The notes: generated from the letters alone by a model not told the origin. 64,000 bases of DNA from G965250275 sp965250275 (GCA_965250275.1 OZ252297.1:1240001-1304000); one strand, 5' to 3'. Numbered from the stretch's first letter, positions 1-8,761 are shown. Program-made: numbers and translations.

Positions 1-136
1 GTCCTTCCTGGTGTTGGGCATGTCCACTCAAAACCCGGTATCCGTTGATGATGGCGCCCCGATCGCCACGTCCTTTCCCATCTTTGAAGCGCTAATGGCA
101 GACCTTGGCGCGCGCGTTGAACGGACATTCGGATGA
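1..136 (+). CDS. aroA: 3-phosphoshikimate 1-carboxyvinyltransferase (EPSP synthase), C-terminal end only
   Basis: The last 44 codons of an open frame end at a TGA that overlaps the cmk start (ATGA). The translated tail (SFLVLGMSTQNPVSVDDG, then IATSFPIFEALMADLGA) matches the extreme C-terminus of AroA, the shikimate-pathway enzyme that joins phosphoenolpyruvate to shikimate 3-phosphate. The DDG...IATSFP stretch is the usual closing strand of the fold. The aroA-cmk order, with overlapping stop and start, is common in alphaproteobacteria and supports the assignment. The gene starts outside the window, so nothing can be said of its active site. Confidence 0.85.
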   Translation, partial: SFLVLGMSTQNPVSVDDGAPIATSFPIFEALMADLGARVERTFG

Positions 137-750
137 GCGCGCCGTTCACGGTTGCCATTGACGGTCCTGCGGCCGCCGGCAAGGGCACGGTTTCCAAAGC
201 GGTGGCTGCACATTTTGGCTTTGCGCATCTGGACACAGGCCTGCTCTATCGGGCTGTTGGAGCGCACACGCTTTCGGGGATCGATCCCATTGCCGCAGCC
301 CGCGCCCTGACCCCAGTGGATCTCGAGGCGCCGACACTTCGTGCGCCAGAGGTCGCGCAAGCAGCCTCCAAGGTTGCGGTGATTACGGAGGTTCGGGCGG
401 CGCTGGTCGACTTTCAACGCGCCTTTGCCCGACGTGCAGGGGGCGCGGTTCTTGATGGGCGGGACATTGGGACAGTCATTTGCCCACAGGCAGAGGTAAA
501 GCTCTACGTCACGGCTAGCCCCGAGGTGCGGGCAGAGCGCCGATTCCGCGAATTGCAGGAGCGTGGCCAGGGTGGCGACTACGATAGTGTCCTGGCGGAT
601 GTCAAAGCACGCGATGCCCGCGATACCGAGAGGGCGGCAGCTCCTTTGAAACCCGCCGAAGATGCTGTCTGGATTGACACCACGCATCTCGACATTCAGC
701 AGGCCATTGCTGCGGCGGTCCGGGCTGTCAGCGCCAGGCGCGACGGATAG
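133..750 (+). CDS. cmk: Cytidylate kinase
   Basis: This 205-residue protein phosphorylates CMP and dCMP with ATP in the cytoplasm, feeding CTP pools. The P-loop GPAAAGKGT lies at residues 10-18, followed by the HLDTGLLYRAV substrate-binding segment and the DGRDIGTVICP region typical of Cmk. A lid-like RFRELQERG stretch follows near residue 135. Its ATG overlaps the aroA stop, so the two are translationally coupled. In many relatives rpsA follows directly. Here a 2.5-kb stretch of accessory sequence separates them. Confidence 0.95.
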   Translation: MSAPFTVAIDGPAAAGKGTVSKAVAAHFGFAHLDTGLLYRAVGAHTLSGIDPIAAARALTPVDLEAPTLRAPEVAQAASKVAVITEVRAALVDFQRAFARRAGGAVLDGRDIGTVICPQAEVKLYVTASPEVRAERRFRELQERGQGGDYDSVLADVKARDARDTERAAAPLKPAEDAVWIDTTHLDIQQAIAAAVRAVSARRDG

Positions 751-779
751 GGCCAACAGGTTTTTTGTAACGCTTTTTC

Positions 780-797
780 ACCAAAGCTTGCTTTGGT
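780..797. repeat. Perfect hairpin palindrome upstream of the secreted-protein gene
   Basis: ACCAAAGC and GCTTTGGT form an 8-bp perfect inverted repeat with only TT between them. There is no T-run after it, so it is a weak terminator candidate for cmk. It lies 45 bp upstream of the next start codon and could equally be an operator. Confidence 0.4.
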
Positions 798-842
798 CCG
801 ACGGCGGTCTTGCTCCTAGGCTGGGGCAAAAGGAGCATGCCC

Positions 843-1424
843 ATGGCCCGCCAATACATCTTTCTCATTGCCCTGCTGTTGAGCAGTCCAATGCTCTGGG
901 CGCAAGAGACGCAGACTGATCCGGACGAAACTCAACCTGAGCAAACCCAGCCCGAGCAGAACCAGCCGGAACCGGACATGACCCTGGAGCGTCTGGGCCA
1001 GATTGTCCTGACCATTGATCCAGAGGCGCAGTCACGGGGGCCGGGGTTTCAGTTCACAATCGATGACATCCCCATTCTGCTGATCACCGACCCCGGCGCT
1101 GACCGTATGCGGGCGATGGTGCCAATCCGATCGGCGGAAGGTCTGGAACCCGAAGAACTGCTGCGCCTGATGCAGGCCAATTTCGACACTGCACTGGATG
1201 CCCGATACGCGGTTGCACAGGGGCGGCTCTGGGGTGTTTTCATCCACCCCCTGTCGCCGCTTCAGCAGGATCAGCTCTTGTCGGGGCTGGTGCAGGTTGT
1301 GAACGTCGCCAAGACCTATGGCACGCTTTACTCAGGCGGTGCCCAGCATTTCGGTGGCGGTGATTCCAACCAGCTCTATCGCGAGTTGCTGGACCGTCTC
1401 AAAGACAAGGGTCAGGACATCTGA
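843..1424 (+). CDS. Secreted protein with YbjN-like fold, function unknown
   Basis: The start at ATG 843 was chosen over upstream TTG and ATG codons because AGGAG at 831-835 sits seven bases before it and the product then begins with a clean signal peptide (MARQYIFLIALLLSSPMLWAQ). A Gln/Glu/Pro/Thr linker (about residues 22-45) leads into a globular domain of about 145 residues. The alternating strands and the DIPILLITDPGADRMRAMVPI and LMQANFDTALDARYAVAQG segments resemble the YbjN / type III chaperone-like fold of small bacterial proteins. That fold is an inference from pattern, not a firm match. The protein is probably periplasmic, and no catalytic residues are recognisable. Confidence 0.65.
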   Translation: MARQYIFLIALLLSSPMLWAQETQTDPDETQPEQTQPEQNQPEPDMTLERLGQIVLTIDPEAQSRGPGFQFTIDDIPILLITDPGADRMRAMVPIRSAEGLEPEELLRLMQANFDTALDARYAVAQGRLWGVFIHPLSPLQQDQLLSGLVQVVNVAKTYGTLYSGGAQHFGGGDSNQLYRELLDRLKDKGQDI

Positions 1425-1469
1425 GAGAGATTGGTGCAACACACGCGAGTGGTGTCTCAGGGTCAAAAC

Positions 1470-1915
1470 TCAAAACCAGAAGATGATGATTGCAGCGATG
1501 CAGACAGCCGGCAGCAATAGTGCGCGATATCGATCATAGCAGATCGCGGGACGACGTCAGCCCTCGGGACCGGCAAACAAGCTCTCGCGCCGCCGCTTGC
1601 CTTAAAGGCTGGTGACGTGTTTGGCCGCGTTCCTTCTTCGTCGACGTGGTGGCGCACCCATCTGTGCCGCGTTCGGCCGGAGCCTGCCCGAACCAACCTG
1701 CATCATGTCGTTGGTCTCCTCGCCGCTTCTTGCCAGAAGGCAGGCTGCCCAGCGAACCAAGGCGCCCTAGCCACCGCTCATTTGTTCAATAGAGAGCAAA
1801 AGTGTTAGAGGTCATCCACGCCCCTCGCATAGCATGCGCAACTTGGTGTTCAAGCCGCCTTTTCTTCGGTCGATAGCTTGAACCAACACCCTTTTGGGAG
1901 GCTTGCCGCGGGTCG
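1470..1915 (-). pseudogene. Degraded IS5-type transposase remnant
   Basis: Read on the minus strand, one frame contains KGGLNTKLRMLCEGRG followed by a stop, then TLLLSIEQMSGG and another stop. Further on come conserved-looking pieces ending RPAICYDRY...CIAAIIIFWF and a stop. Intact IS5-group transposases carry the equivalent blocks (KGGLNTKLHAVCDGEGRPL...LLTEGQMSDHRGA and RYDR...AICIAATVIFWL) in the same order. The frame is broken by at least two in-frame stops, and the segment between the blocks is shifted and degraded. No N-terminal domain or terminal inverted repeats were found. This is a dead insertion sequence fragment. Confidence 0.75.
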
Positions 1916-1988
1916 ATGCGTTTGCAGATGGCTGCTGTGAGCCCGTATATACCAAATGCTGCACAGCGGGCGAATGTCTCAATGTCGC

Positions 1989-2291
1989 TTAGTCGCTTTC
2001 CTTAGCGCCCAGAAGGTGAGAAGCGGCACCCAGCAATACCATCGGCAGAAACGTCACGAAAGTCAGTGTGCCGAGATACCACGAGATAGTATACGTCAGC
2101 CAAGAAACTTCGGTATCATTTCCATGAGAGGACACGAAGTATCGTTCCTCAGTCGAAAAGCCGTTGATAGCATCCCCACCAACTATCAATGAAAACACGA
2201 CAAAAAGTACAAACGATGGAACAGCGATTAACGCGAGACCTGCGCTAGCTACCCCTAAGGCATTGTTTGGCAATGATGTCTTTAGCTTCAT
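1989..2291 (-). CDS. Small two-helix membrane protein, function unknown
   Basis: A 100-residue frame starts at ATG 2291 (a TTG four codons upstream is an alternative). It has two hydrophobic stretches, about residues 12-38 and 66-95, separated by a polar loop (STEERYFVSSHGNDTEVS), so it should sit in the inner membrane with a short exposed loop. The DNA is visibly more AT-rich than neighbouring genes, and it lies beside a dead transposase, which suggests acquired DNA. No family was recognised. The ribosome binding site is weak, so some doubt remains that it is expressed. Confidence 0.45.
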   Translation of the reverse strand: MKLKTSLPNNALGVASAGLALIAVPSFVLFVVFSLIVGGDAINGFSTEERYFVSSHGNDTEVSWLTYTISWYLGTLTFVTFLPMVLLGAASHLLGAKESD

Positions 2292-2532
2292 CGAGGTACT
2301 CAAACTGAAACAAAATTACTTCGTTCCTTCATTGCTAGGCTAGCGAAAGTAGCCTTCGGCGAATAGTGCTAGGCCCCACTTTCGATGAAGGTGTTTTCCA
2401 GACGCTGACATTCAAATAAGAAGTTCAAATGACCGCAAAGTCCGCAAACCGGTCATCCCCATCATTTTACCCAACGTCCCCTGTTGTTCGGAAGCTGCCA
2501 TTAAGGTCTGAACCTGTTTATCGGTCGTGCCA

Positions 2533-2922
2533 CTAGACCTCCACGTCCACTTTCCACCATTTCGGGCGGCCGCCTTTAAACGAGTGTGCAGTCGGGGCAA
2601 GCTCGCGCGATCCCGCGCGGTCGAACGTCCCAAGCAGCAATGCAATCACGGGCGCATCGTCGATAGCGCCCAGCGAGCTTCCGCATGCGGGGCAAAACGC
2701 CCGGCTGGATACTTCCGACGACCGAAACTTTGCCGGTTCTCCCCCTTCACCGGTCCAGACAACATTGTCGGCTGGAAACTCCACCCATGCAGCGGTCAGC
2801 GCGCCGGTGTGACGCTGGCACATTTTGCACGAACAGCTGTGGGGTTTCAGGGCCGGCCCGGTTGCTTCGAAACGAATGGCTCCACACAGGCAACCACCTT
2901 TGTACTCTTTCGCTTTGGCCAT
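2533..2922 (-). CDS. GFA/CENP-V family zinc-binding protein
   Basis: This 129-residue protein has the Cys pattern of the GFA (glutathione-dependent formaldehyde-activating) fold. CLC is at residues 11-13, CSCKMC at 30-35 and FCPACGSSL near residue 83. These cysteines bind two zinc ions in the family. Many members are annotated as formaldehyde-activating, but the reaction is unproven for most, so the substrate is unknown. The start at 2922 is chosen because the family begins with K-G-G-C-L-C-G about ten residues in. The longer frame upstream has no recognisable domain. Confidence 0.8.
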   Translation of the reverse strand: MAKAKEYKGGCLCGAIRFEATGPALKPHSCSCKMCQRHTGALTAAWVEFPADNVVWTGEGGEPAKFRSSEVSSRAFCPACGSSLGAIDDAPVIALLLGTFDRAGSRELAPTAHSFKGGRPKWWKVDVEV

Positions 2923-3301
2923 TGGGTCGGTTCCAATCAGAATGGTGTTCGTTGTGCATTCGGCGTTGCTGAAAGAATAGAACAGTCCGCGCGTCGTCCC
3001 GGCAAGATCTGTGTGGTCCAATTTGGCCCGCCGACGCGACACGGACGCAGAATGGCTGACGGGGTGTGCGCGGAAACTCGCTTTGGAGGGCCGTGATGCC
3101 ATAATCCTTGCCCTTGCGTCTCTTCGGTCTGATGGGTATAGAGCGCGCGTCGATAAGGTGGAAACCACCAAATGGCGCTAGGCAGGCAGGGTCGGAACCA
3201 TCCGGCCCTCTTTGTTTTGCGCCGCTCGGCAATTGAAATCCAAAGACCGGCGGAGACAACCGCACGGCCAGACACATGATACAAAAGGAACCCGAGACCG
3301 C
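2923..3301 (+). promoter_or_regulatory. Divergent intergenic region with candidate rpsA promoter
   Basis: This gap holds the leader of rpsA. TTGCGT at 3114-3119 and TATAGA at 3137-3142 are separated by 17 bases, a good sigma-70 type pair, which would give an RNA leader of about 150 nt before rpsA. The divergent GFA gene must also start here, but no convincing promoter for it was seen. A strong leader is expected because ribosomal protein S1 is autoregulated in other bacteria. Confidence 0.45.
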
Positions 3302-4981
3302 ATGGCTCAAAACGCATCTATGGAGGAATTCGAAGCCCTCCTGAACGAAAGCTTCGAAATGGACACGCCCGACGAAGGGTCTGTTGTCAAAGGCAAAGTC
3401 ATCGCCATCGAGGCAGGACAAGCCATCATCGACGTCGGCTACAAAATGGAAGGCCGCGTTGATCTCAAAGAATTCGCAAATGCCGGTGAAGCACCGGACA
3501 TCGCAGTCGGCGACGAAGTGGAGGTTTTCCTGCGTCAGGTCGAGAACTCGCGCGGCGAAGCCGTCATCTCCCGCGAGATGGCACGCCGCGAAGAAGCCTG
3601 GGACCGCCTGGAAAAAGCTTATGCCGACGATCAGCGCGTCGACGGCGCAATCTTTGGCCGCGTCAAAGGTGGCTTCACCGTGGATCTGGGCGGAGCTGTC
3701 GCGTTCCTGCCCGGCTCTCAGGTAGACGTCCGCCCTGTGCGGGACGCCGGCCCGCTGATGGGTCTGAAACAGCCTTTCCAAATACTGAAAATGGATCGTC
3801 GTCGTGGCAACATCGTTGTCTCGCGCCGTGCCATCCTCGAGGAAAGCCGCGCGGAACAGCGTGCCGAAGTGATCGGCAACCTGACCGAAGGCGTGGCCGT
3901 CGACGGTGTCGTCAAGAACATCACCGAATACGGGGCCTTCGTGGATCTGGGTGGTGTCGATGGCCTGCTGCACGTCACAGACATGGCATGGCGTCGTGTG
4001 AACCACCCGTCGGAAATCCTGTCGATTGGCGAGACCGTCAAGGTTCAGGTCATCAAGATCAACAAGGAGACCCACCGCATCAGCCTGGGCATGAAGCAGC
4101 TGCAGGAAGATCCGTGGGATCTGGTTGCGGCCAAGTTCCCGCTCGGTTCGGTGCACAAAGGCCGCGTGACCAACATCACCGACTACGGCGCCTTTGTGGA
4201 ACTGGAGCCGGGTGTTGAAGGCCTGGTGCACGTCTCCGAAATGTCCTGGACCAAGAAGAACGTACATCCGGGCAAGATCGTGTCCACGTCGCAGGAAGTT
4301 GACGTGATGGTGCTTGAGATTGACGGCACCAAGCGTCGCGTGTCGCTGGGTCTGAAACAGACCATGCGCAACCCTTGGGAAGTGTTTGCAGAAACCCACC
4401 CCGAGGGCACCGAGGTCGAAGGCGAAGTCAAGAACATCACCGAATTCGGTCTGTTCATTGGCCTCGAAGGCGACATCGACGGCATGGTTCACCTGTCCGA
4501 CCTCTCGTGGGACGAGCGTGGCGAGGATGCGATCCAGAACTACCGCAAGGGCGATATGGTTTCGGCCGTCGTCTCGGAAGTGGATGTCGAAAAAGAGCGC
4601 ATTTCGCTGTCGATCAAGGCCCTGGGCGGTGACAAGTTCGCCGAAGCCGTGGGCGGCGTGAAGCGTGGCTCCATCATTACGGTCGAAGTGACCGCGATCG
4701 AAGATGGTGGTATCGAAGTCGTCTACGAAGGCATGAAATCGTTCATCCGTAGGTCCGACCTCAGCCGCGACCGCGCCGAACAGCGCCCCGAGCGTTTCAA
4801 TGTCGGCGACAAGGTTGACGTGCGTGTCACCAATGTGGACAGCAAAACCCGCCGTCTGGGTCTGTCGATCAAGGCACGCGAAATTGCCGAGGAGAAAGAA
4901 GCGGTGGAGCAGTATGGCTCGTCAGACTCCGGGGCATCGCTGGGCGATATCCTTGGTGCAGCGCTGAAAGGCGACGACTGA
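3302..4981 (+). CDS. rpsA: 30S ribosomal protein S1
   Basis: This 559-residue protein has the tandem S1 (OB-fold) domains that bind mRNA and help the 30S subunit load it. At least four clear repeats carry the signature G-x-V-x-N-I-T-[ED]-[YF]-G-[AL]-F-[VI], for example at about residues 200, 290 and 375. The start at ATG 3302 (MAQNASMEEFEALLN) matches family N-termini, with AAAGGA upstream, and not the longer frame that begins near 3212. The gene is followed by a strong intrinsic terminator and then ihfB, the usual order in alphaproteobacteria. Confidence 0.97.
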   Translation: MAQNASMEEFEALLNESFEMDTPDEGSVVKGKVIAIEAGQAIIDVGYKMEGRVDLKEFANAGEAPDIAVGDEVEVFLRQVENSRGEAVISREMARREEAWDRLEKAYADDQRVDGAIFGRVKGGFTVDLGGAVAFLPGSQVDVRPVRDAGPLMGLKQPFQILKMDRRRGNIVVSRRAILEESRAEQRAEVIGNLTEGVAVDGVVKNITEYGAFVDLGGVDGLLHVTDMAWRRVNHPSEILSIGETVKVQVIKINKETHRISLGMKQLQEDPWDLVAAKFPLGSVHKGRVTNITDYGAFVELEPGVEGLVHVSEMSWTKKNVHPGKIVSTSQEVDVMVLEIDGTKRRVSLGLKQTMRNPWEVFAETHPEGTEVEGEVKNITEFGLFIGLEGDIDGMVHLSDLSWDERGEDAIQNYRKGDMVSAVVSEVDVEKERISLSIKALGGDKFAEAVGGVKRGSIITVEVTAIEDGGIEVVYEGMKSFIRRSDLSRDRAEQRPERFNVGDKVDVRVTNVDSKTRRLGLSIKAREIAEEKEAVEQYGSSDSGASLGDILGAALKGDD

Positions 4982-5011
4982 GTTCAAACCTGATTGCAGG
5001 TGAAGAATGCA

Positions 5012-5045
5012 CCCCGCGGCGGTCACGCCGCGGGGTTTCTTTTTT
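5012..5045 (+). terminator. Rho-independent terminator of rpsA
   Basis: CCCCGCGGC (5012-5020) pairs perfectly with GCCGCGGGG (5027-5035) around a six-base loop and is followed by a T-rich tract. It lies 30 bases after the rpsA stop. Confidence 0.9.
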
Positions 5046-5348
5046 GGGATTTCAATCTCTGTTGACGCTGGTTCTGCCGCGGCACTTCGTTCGTCAGGCT
5101 GGAACACCGCCGGTAACGCCTGAGGGCACCGAATCGGTACGCAGCCTTTTCGGTGTGCAGGCTTCTGATGGATCACATAGGTCAGTTGAACTGCCGCGCT
5201 GTGGACAAAGCAGGCGCGAATACTCGAACTTATGCCCAAAAAAACCTCGCATAGCCAAAGAGTTGTGGTTTCTCAATTGAGAGTTTGTTCTTATAGTTTC
5301 TCAGTGATCGAAAAAATTTAAGCGCTGCCACGGGGAGGGGCCCAGACG
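5046..5348. other. Intergenic region before ihfB, no gene seen
   Basis: About 300 bases lie between the rpsA terminator and ihfB. The short frames here have no family features. The last 80 bases turn AT-rich (around 5230-5325) and probably hold the ihfB promoter, but no -35/-10 pair with good spacing was found. A purine-rich GGGGAGGGG at 5332-5340 serves as the ihfB ribosome binding site. Confidence 0.5.
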
Positions 5349-5630
5349 ATGATCCGGTCCGAGTTGATACAAAAGATTGCCGATGAGAACCCACACCTTT
5401 ACCAGCGCGACGTTGAGAGAATCGTGAACACCGTTTTCGAAGAAGTCACCGGAGCGATGGCGCGCGGCGACCGGGTTGAGTTGCGCGGCTTTGGCGCCTT
5501 CTCAGTGAAAAAGCGCGATGCACGGGTTGGTCGCAATCCACGGACCGGTGAGACTGTGCAAGTCGAAGAGAAACATGTTCCGTTTTTCAAAACGGGAAAA
5601 CTGCTGCGAGATCGACTGAACGGAAAGTAA
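5349..5630 (+). CDS. ihfB: Integration host factor subunit beta
   Basis: This 93-residue DNA-bending protein of the HU/IHF family pairs with IhfA to make sharp bends at specific sites in replication, recombination and transcription. The DNA-contacting arm segment VGRNPRTGE, with its intercalating proline (residues 60-68), and the conserved GFGAFSVKKRDAR stretch before it are intact. The length is typical. A strong Shine-Dalgarno precedes the ATG. The LapA-domain gene follows after six bases and is likely co-transcribed. Confidence 0.95.
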   Translation: MIRSELIQKIADENPHLYQRDVERIVNTVFEEVTGAMARGDRVELRGFGAFSVKKRDARVGRNPRTGETVQVEEKHVPFFKTGKLLRDRLNGK

Positions 5631-5636
5631 TCCGAC

Positions 5637-5990
5637 ATGATGCGATACATTCGCTACGCCATTCTGGCTTTGGTCGCCATTTGCCTTGTCTCTGTGTCGA
5701 TGGCGAACCGCGGCGTTGTAACCCTCAAACTTCTGCCCGAGGCCCTGGCCGAGCTCTTTGCCTACAATCTCGAAATCTCTTTGCCGCTATTTGTAGTGGT
5801 GCTGGGTGGTGTTGCGATTGGCGTGATAGTCGGGTTCATCTGGGAATGGCTGCGCGAGCACAAGCATCGCAAAGAGGCCAGCGACCAGGCCCGTGAAGCA
5901 CGCAAGTTGTCGCGTGAGGTTACGCGGCTGAAAGAGGACAAACACAAGGGCAAGGACGAAGTTCTGGCCATCCTCGACGAGGCAGGCTGA
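5637..5990 (+). CDS. LapA-domain inner-membrane protein
   Basis: This 117-residue protein has two transmembrane helices (about residues 5-24 and 46-70) and a charged, probably coiled-coil C-terminal tail (EHKHRKEASDQAREARKL onward). This is the layout of the LapA / DUF1049 family. The E. coli relative (YciS) works with LapB in control of lipopolysaccharide synthesis, and that role is only inferred here. The gene is sandwiched between ihfB and trpF with 6- and 7-base gaps, so it is probably in one operon with both. Confidence 0.85.
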   Translation: MMRYIRYAILALVAICLVSVSMANRGVVTLKLLPEALAELFAYNLEISLPLFVVVLGGVAIGVIVGFIWEWLREHKHRKEASDQAREARKLSREVTRLKEDKHKGKDEVLAILDEAG

Positions 5991-5997
5991 CACGCGC

Positions 5998-6642
5998 ATG
6001 CCGACCGGCGTCAAAGTCAAACTCTGCGGACTGACGGAAAGCGCAGATGTACCGGCAGCGATTCACGCGGGTGCCTCTTATGTCGGGTTCGTGTTCTTTC
6101 CGAAATCGCCGCGCCACTTGGCATTGCAGGATGCGGCATTCATGGCGCAGTCCGTTCCTGTTGGGATCTGCAAAGTCGCTTTGGTGGTGAACCCGGAGGA
6201 TTCGGATCTGAACCACCTGCTTGATGCGGTGCCCATCGATATGTTGCAGCTTCATGGTGACGAAAGCCCGGATCGTGTGGCTCAGATCCAGGATACCTAT
6301 GGCCTACCGGTGATGAAAGCGGTGGGAGTAGCGGACGAAACCGATCTGCCGCGCCTCGAAGATCACTTGCGGGTGGCGGATCAGGTGTTGGTGGATGCCA
6401 AGCCACCGCGTGACGCCGCGCTTCCGGGTGGGAATGGGCTGTCTTTTGACTGGCGCCTGATCGCTGGGCGACGCTGGGCGGTGCCTTGGATGCTGGCGGG
6501 TGGCCTGACACCGGAAAACGTTGCCGAGGCGATTGCGTTGACGGGTGCGACACAGGTCGATGTGTCGACCGGCATCGAGCGCGCGCCGGGATTGAAGGAC
6601 GCGGACAAGATGCGTGCCTTTGTGGCTGCTGCAAAAAGTTGA
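5998..6642 (+). CDS. trpF: Phosphoribosylanthranilate isomerase
   Basis: This 214-residue (beta/alpha)8 enzyme of tryptophan synthesis rearranges N-(5-phosphoribosyl)anthranilate to CdRP. The opening VKLCGLTES carries the general-base cysteine at residue 9. LQLHGDES comes mid-protein, and LAGGLTPENV and VDVSTGIERAPGLKD near the end form the phosphate-binding loops. It precedes trpB with one membrane-protein gene between, a common order in Rhodobacterales. Confidence 0.95.
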   Translation: MPTGVKVKLCGLTESADVPAAIHAGASYVGFVFFPKSPRHLALQDAAFMAQSVPVGICKVALVVNPEDSDLNHLLDAVPIDMLQLHGDESPDRVAQIQDTYGLPVMKAVGVADETDLPRLEDHLRVADQVLVDAKPPRDAALPGGNGLSFDWRLIAGRRWAVPWMLAGGLTPENVAEAIALTGATQVDVSTGIERAPGLKDADKMRAFVAAAKS

Positions 6643-6815
6643 ATTTTTCCAGCTTGCCCCAGAAAAACCACATTTGGGCCTATCCGTTGCCCCATTTGCG
6701 TCGGAAATGACACAAAGACGGCCCCAATCCGCCGCAAGTGTGGAGGGGTACGCGAAGCGCCGGTAGAGCGCGGCAGGTGGGCGACAGGCGGAATCCGAAA
6801 ACATGGGGACCGCAG

Positions 6816-7394
6816 ATGACAAAAGAGACGGCACAAACGAACCAACGGCTGGAAACAAGCGGCTTGGCGCCCGAGCCGGAGATGATCGTACGCGCGCTTT
6901 TGGCCGAAGCGGAACCTGCTGGGTCGCAACCTGTGCAGTCCTCCATGACAGAGTCTCAGAACGAAGACGACGAAACAACCGAACGCGGCACCGGTTTGCT
7001 TGCACGAGTTGCAGGATATCGTCCGACGCCGTCCCTGCTGGGATGGTTGATTGCGGCGCTGTTCCTTGTGGCTTTGCCCGGGTTGGTTCTGGGTGTCGCC
7101 TTGCTTCTCCTGGCGACCGTTGCTGTCGCGTACTTCACGCTGGGACATGACCGTTTTGCCGAGCAGTTGAGCGCTTTCTACAGCCGTCTGGAAATGCACA
7201 GCCCCAACAGTGCCGGGCGTTTGCGTGAGATACATGATCGCGCATCTCATAGGTTGTCCCGCATCGTGCCGGAAAAACTGGCATTTGAAATGGGCCTTCC
7301 GGATCCGGACCCGGCACCGATGCACCCCAAGTTGGCGCAGGATCCCTTCGAACGTCTTGCCCGGGACGCTGCAAACGCCGATCTTCACGCGTAA
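6816..7394 (+). CDS. Conserved-position membrane protein between trpF and trpB, function unknown
   Basis: This 192-residue product starts at ATG 6816 (MTKETAQTNQ), since the in-frame extension upstream is Arg-rich and featureless. Residues 1-65 are polar and probably cytoplasmic. A long hydrophobic hairpin (about 76-118) gives one or two membrane passes. The C-terminal 75 residues are amphipathic (FAEQLSAFYSRLEMHS and following). No enzymatic motif was found. Its place inside the trp gene pair suggests co-transcription, but nothing in the protein links it to tryptophan synthesis. Confidence 0.7.
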   Translation: MTKETAQTNQRLETSGLAPEPEMIVRALLAEAEPAGSQPVQSSMTESQNEDDETTERGTGLLARVAGYRPTPSLLGWLIAALFLVALPGLVLGVALLLLATVAVAYFTLGHDRFAEQLSAFYSRLEMHSPNSAGRLREIHDRASHRLSRIVPEKLAFEMGLPDPDPAPMHPKLAQDPFERLARDAANADLHA

Positions 7395-7472
7395 TCACCC
7401 GATTTCGACTGGAAATCGCCGTCATCCTGCCCTATCGACCCGGAGTGACCCGGTGGACAAGAGGCGGCGCAG

Positions 7473-8702
7473 ATGAACGACCTATTCAATTCCTTCATGA
7501 CCGGTCCGGACGAAAACGGCCGGTTCGGGCAGTTTGGCGGCCGGTTTGTCAGCGAGACGCTGATGCCGTTGATCCTTTCGCTGGAAGAAGAATACGAAAA
7601 GGCCAAAACCGACGAGAGTTTTTGGGCCGAAATGCACGACCTCTGGACTCACTACGTCGGGCGTCCGAGCCCGCTCTATTTCGCGGAGCGTCTGACCGAA
7701 CATCTGGGCGGGGCCAAGATTTACCTCAAGCGCGACGAGCTCAACCACACCGGCGCGCACAAGATCAACAATGTGCTGGGTCAGATTATTCTGGCGCGCC
7801 GCATGGGCAAGACCCGGATCATTGCCGAGACCGGAGCCGGACAGCACGGTGTCGCAACGGCGACGGTCTGCGCGAAGTTTGGTCTGAAATGCGTGGTTTA
7901 CATGGGCTCGCATGACGTGGAGCGTCAGGCGCCAAACGTGTTCCGGATGCGTTTGCTGGGGGCGGAAGTGATCCCGGTGACATCGGGACGTGGCACCCTG
8001 AAGGACGCCATGAACGATGCGCTGCGCGACTGGGTGACCAATGTGCGCGATACGTTTTACTGCATCGGAACGGTGGCGGGCCCGCATCCCTATCCCGCCA
8101 TGGTGCGCGACTTCCAAAGCATTATCGGCAAGGAAGCCAAAGAGCAGATGATGAAGGCCGAAGGCCGCCTGCCCGACACGATCATCGCTGCCATTGGCGG
8201 TGGGTCGAATGCGATGGGCTTGTTCTATCCGTTCCTCGACGACAACGACGTCAACATCATTGGCGTCGAAGCCGGCGGCAAAGGCGTGAATGAAAAGATG
8301 GAGCATTGCGCTTCGCTGACGGGTGGTCGCCCCGGTGTGCTGCATGGCAACCGCACTTACCTTTTGCAGGACGAAGACGGGCAAATCCTCGAAGGTTTCT
8401 CAATTTCCGCGGGACTGGATTATCCCGGTATCGGACCGGAACATGCCTGGCTGCACGACATCGGTCGGGCGCAATACGTGTCCATAACCGATGTCGAAGC
8501 GCTGGAGGCCTTCCAGCTGTGCTGCACCAAGGAAGGGATCATCCCGGCGCTTGAGCCGTCGCACGCATTGGCGCATGTGATGAAGATCGCACCGGACCTG
8601 CCTGCGGATCATTTGATCTGCATGAACATGTGCGGTCGCGGGGACAAAGATATCTTCACTGTCGCACGTGCCCTTGGGTTTGACATGGGCGAAGGCGACT
8701 AG
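7473..8702 (+). CDS. trpB: Tryptophan synthase beta chain
   Basis: This 409-residue PLP enzyme condenses indole with serine as the last step of tryptophan synthesis. The PLP lysine is K97 in NHTGAHKINN. The GAGQHGVATA segment, the phosphate-binding GGGSNAMG loop and the C-terminal MCGRGDKD are all intact. The length is normal for the family. The trpA gene is not in this stretch, which is usual for Rhodobacterales where it lies elsewhere. Confidence 0.97.
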   Translation: MNDLFNSFMTGPDENGRFGQFGGRFVSETLMPLILSLEEEYEKAKTDESFWAEMHDLWTHYVGRPSPLYFAERLTEHLGGAKIYLKRDELNHTGAHKINNVLGQIILARRMGKTRIIAETGAGQHGVATATVCAKFGLKCVVYMGSHDVERQAPNVFRMRLLGAEVIPVTSGRGTLKDAMNDALRDWVTNVRDTFYCIGTVAGPHPYPAMVRDFQSIIGKEAKEQMMKAEGRLPDTIIAAIGGGSNAMGLFYPFLDDNDVNIIGVEAGGKGVNEKMEHCASLTGGRPGVLHGNRTYLLQDEDGQILEGFSISAGLDYPGIGPEHAWLHDIGRAQYVSITDVEALEAFQLCCTKEGIIPALEPSHALAHVMKIAPDLPADHLICMNMCGRGDKDIFTVARALGFDMGEGD

Positions 8703-8732
8703 GTCGCCGCATCACGCTTGATCCACGCGCGC

Positions 8733-8761
8733 ATCCTAAACTTACGTTTAGGGTGATTTTT
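8733..8761 (+). terminator. Candidate intrinsic terminator of trpB
   Basis: CCTAAAC (8735-8741) and GTTTAGG (8746-8752) form a 7-bp stem with a TTAC loop, followed by GTGATTTTT. The stem is AT-rich for a terminator, so it may also act as an operator for the downstream gene. Confidence 0.55.

Noticed and set aside
2747..4492. 581-codon open frame on the minus strand
   Set aside because: It lies antisense to rpsA over most of its length, runs into the GFA gene in another frame, and shows no domain. It is a codon-bias shadow of rpsA.
7482..8384. 300-codon minus-strand frame within trpB
   Set aside because: It is antisense to the fully conserved trpB gene, His/Val-rich and featureless.
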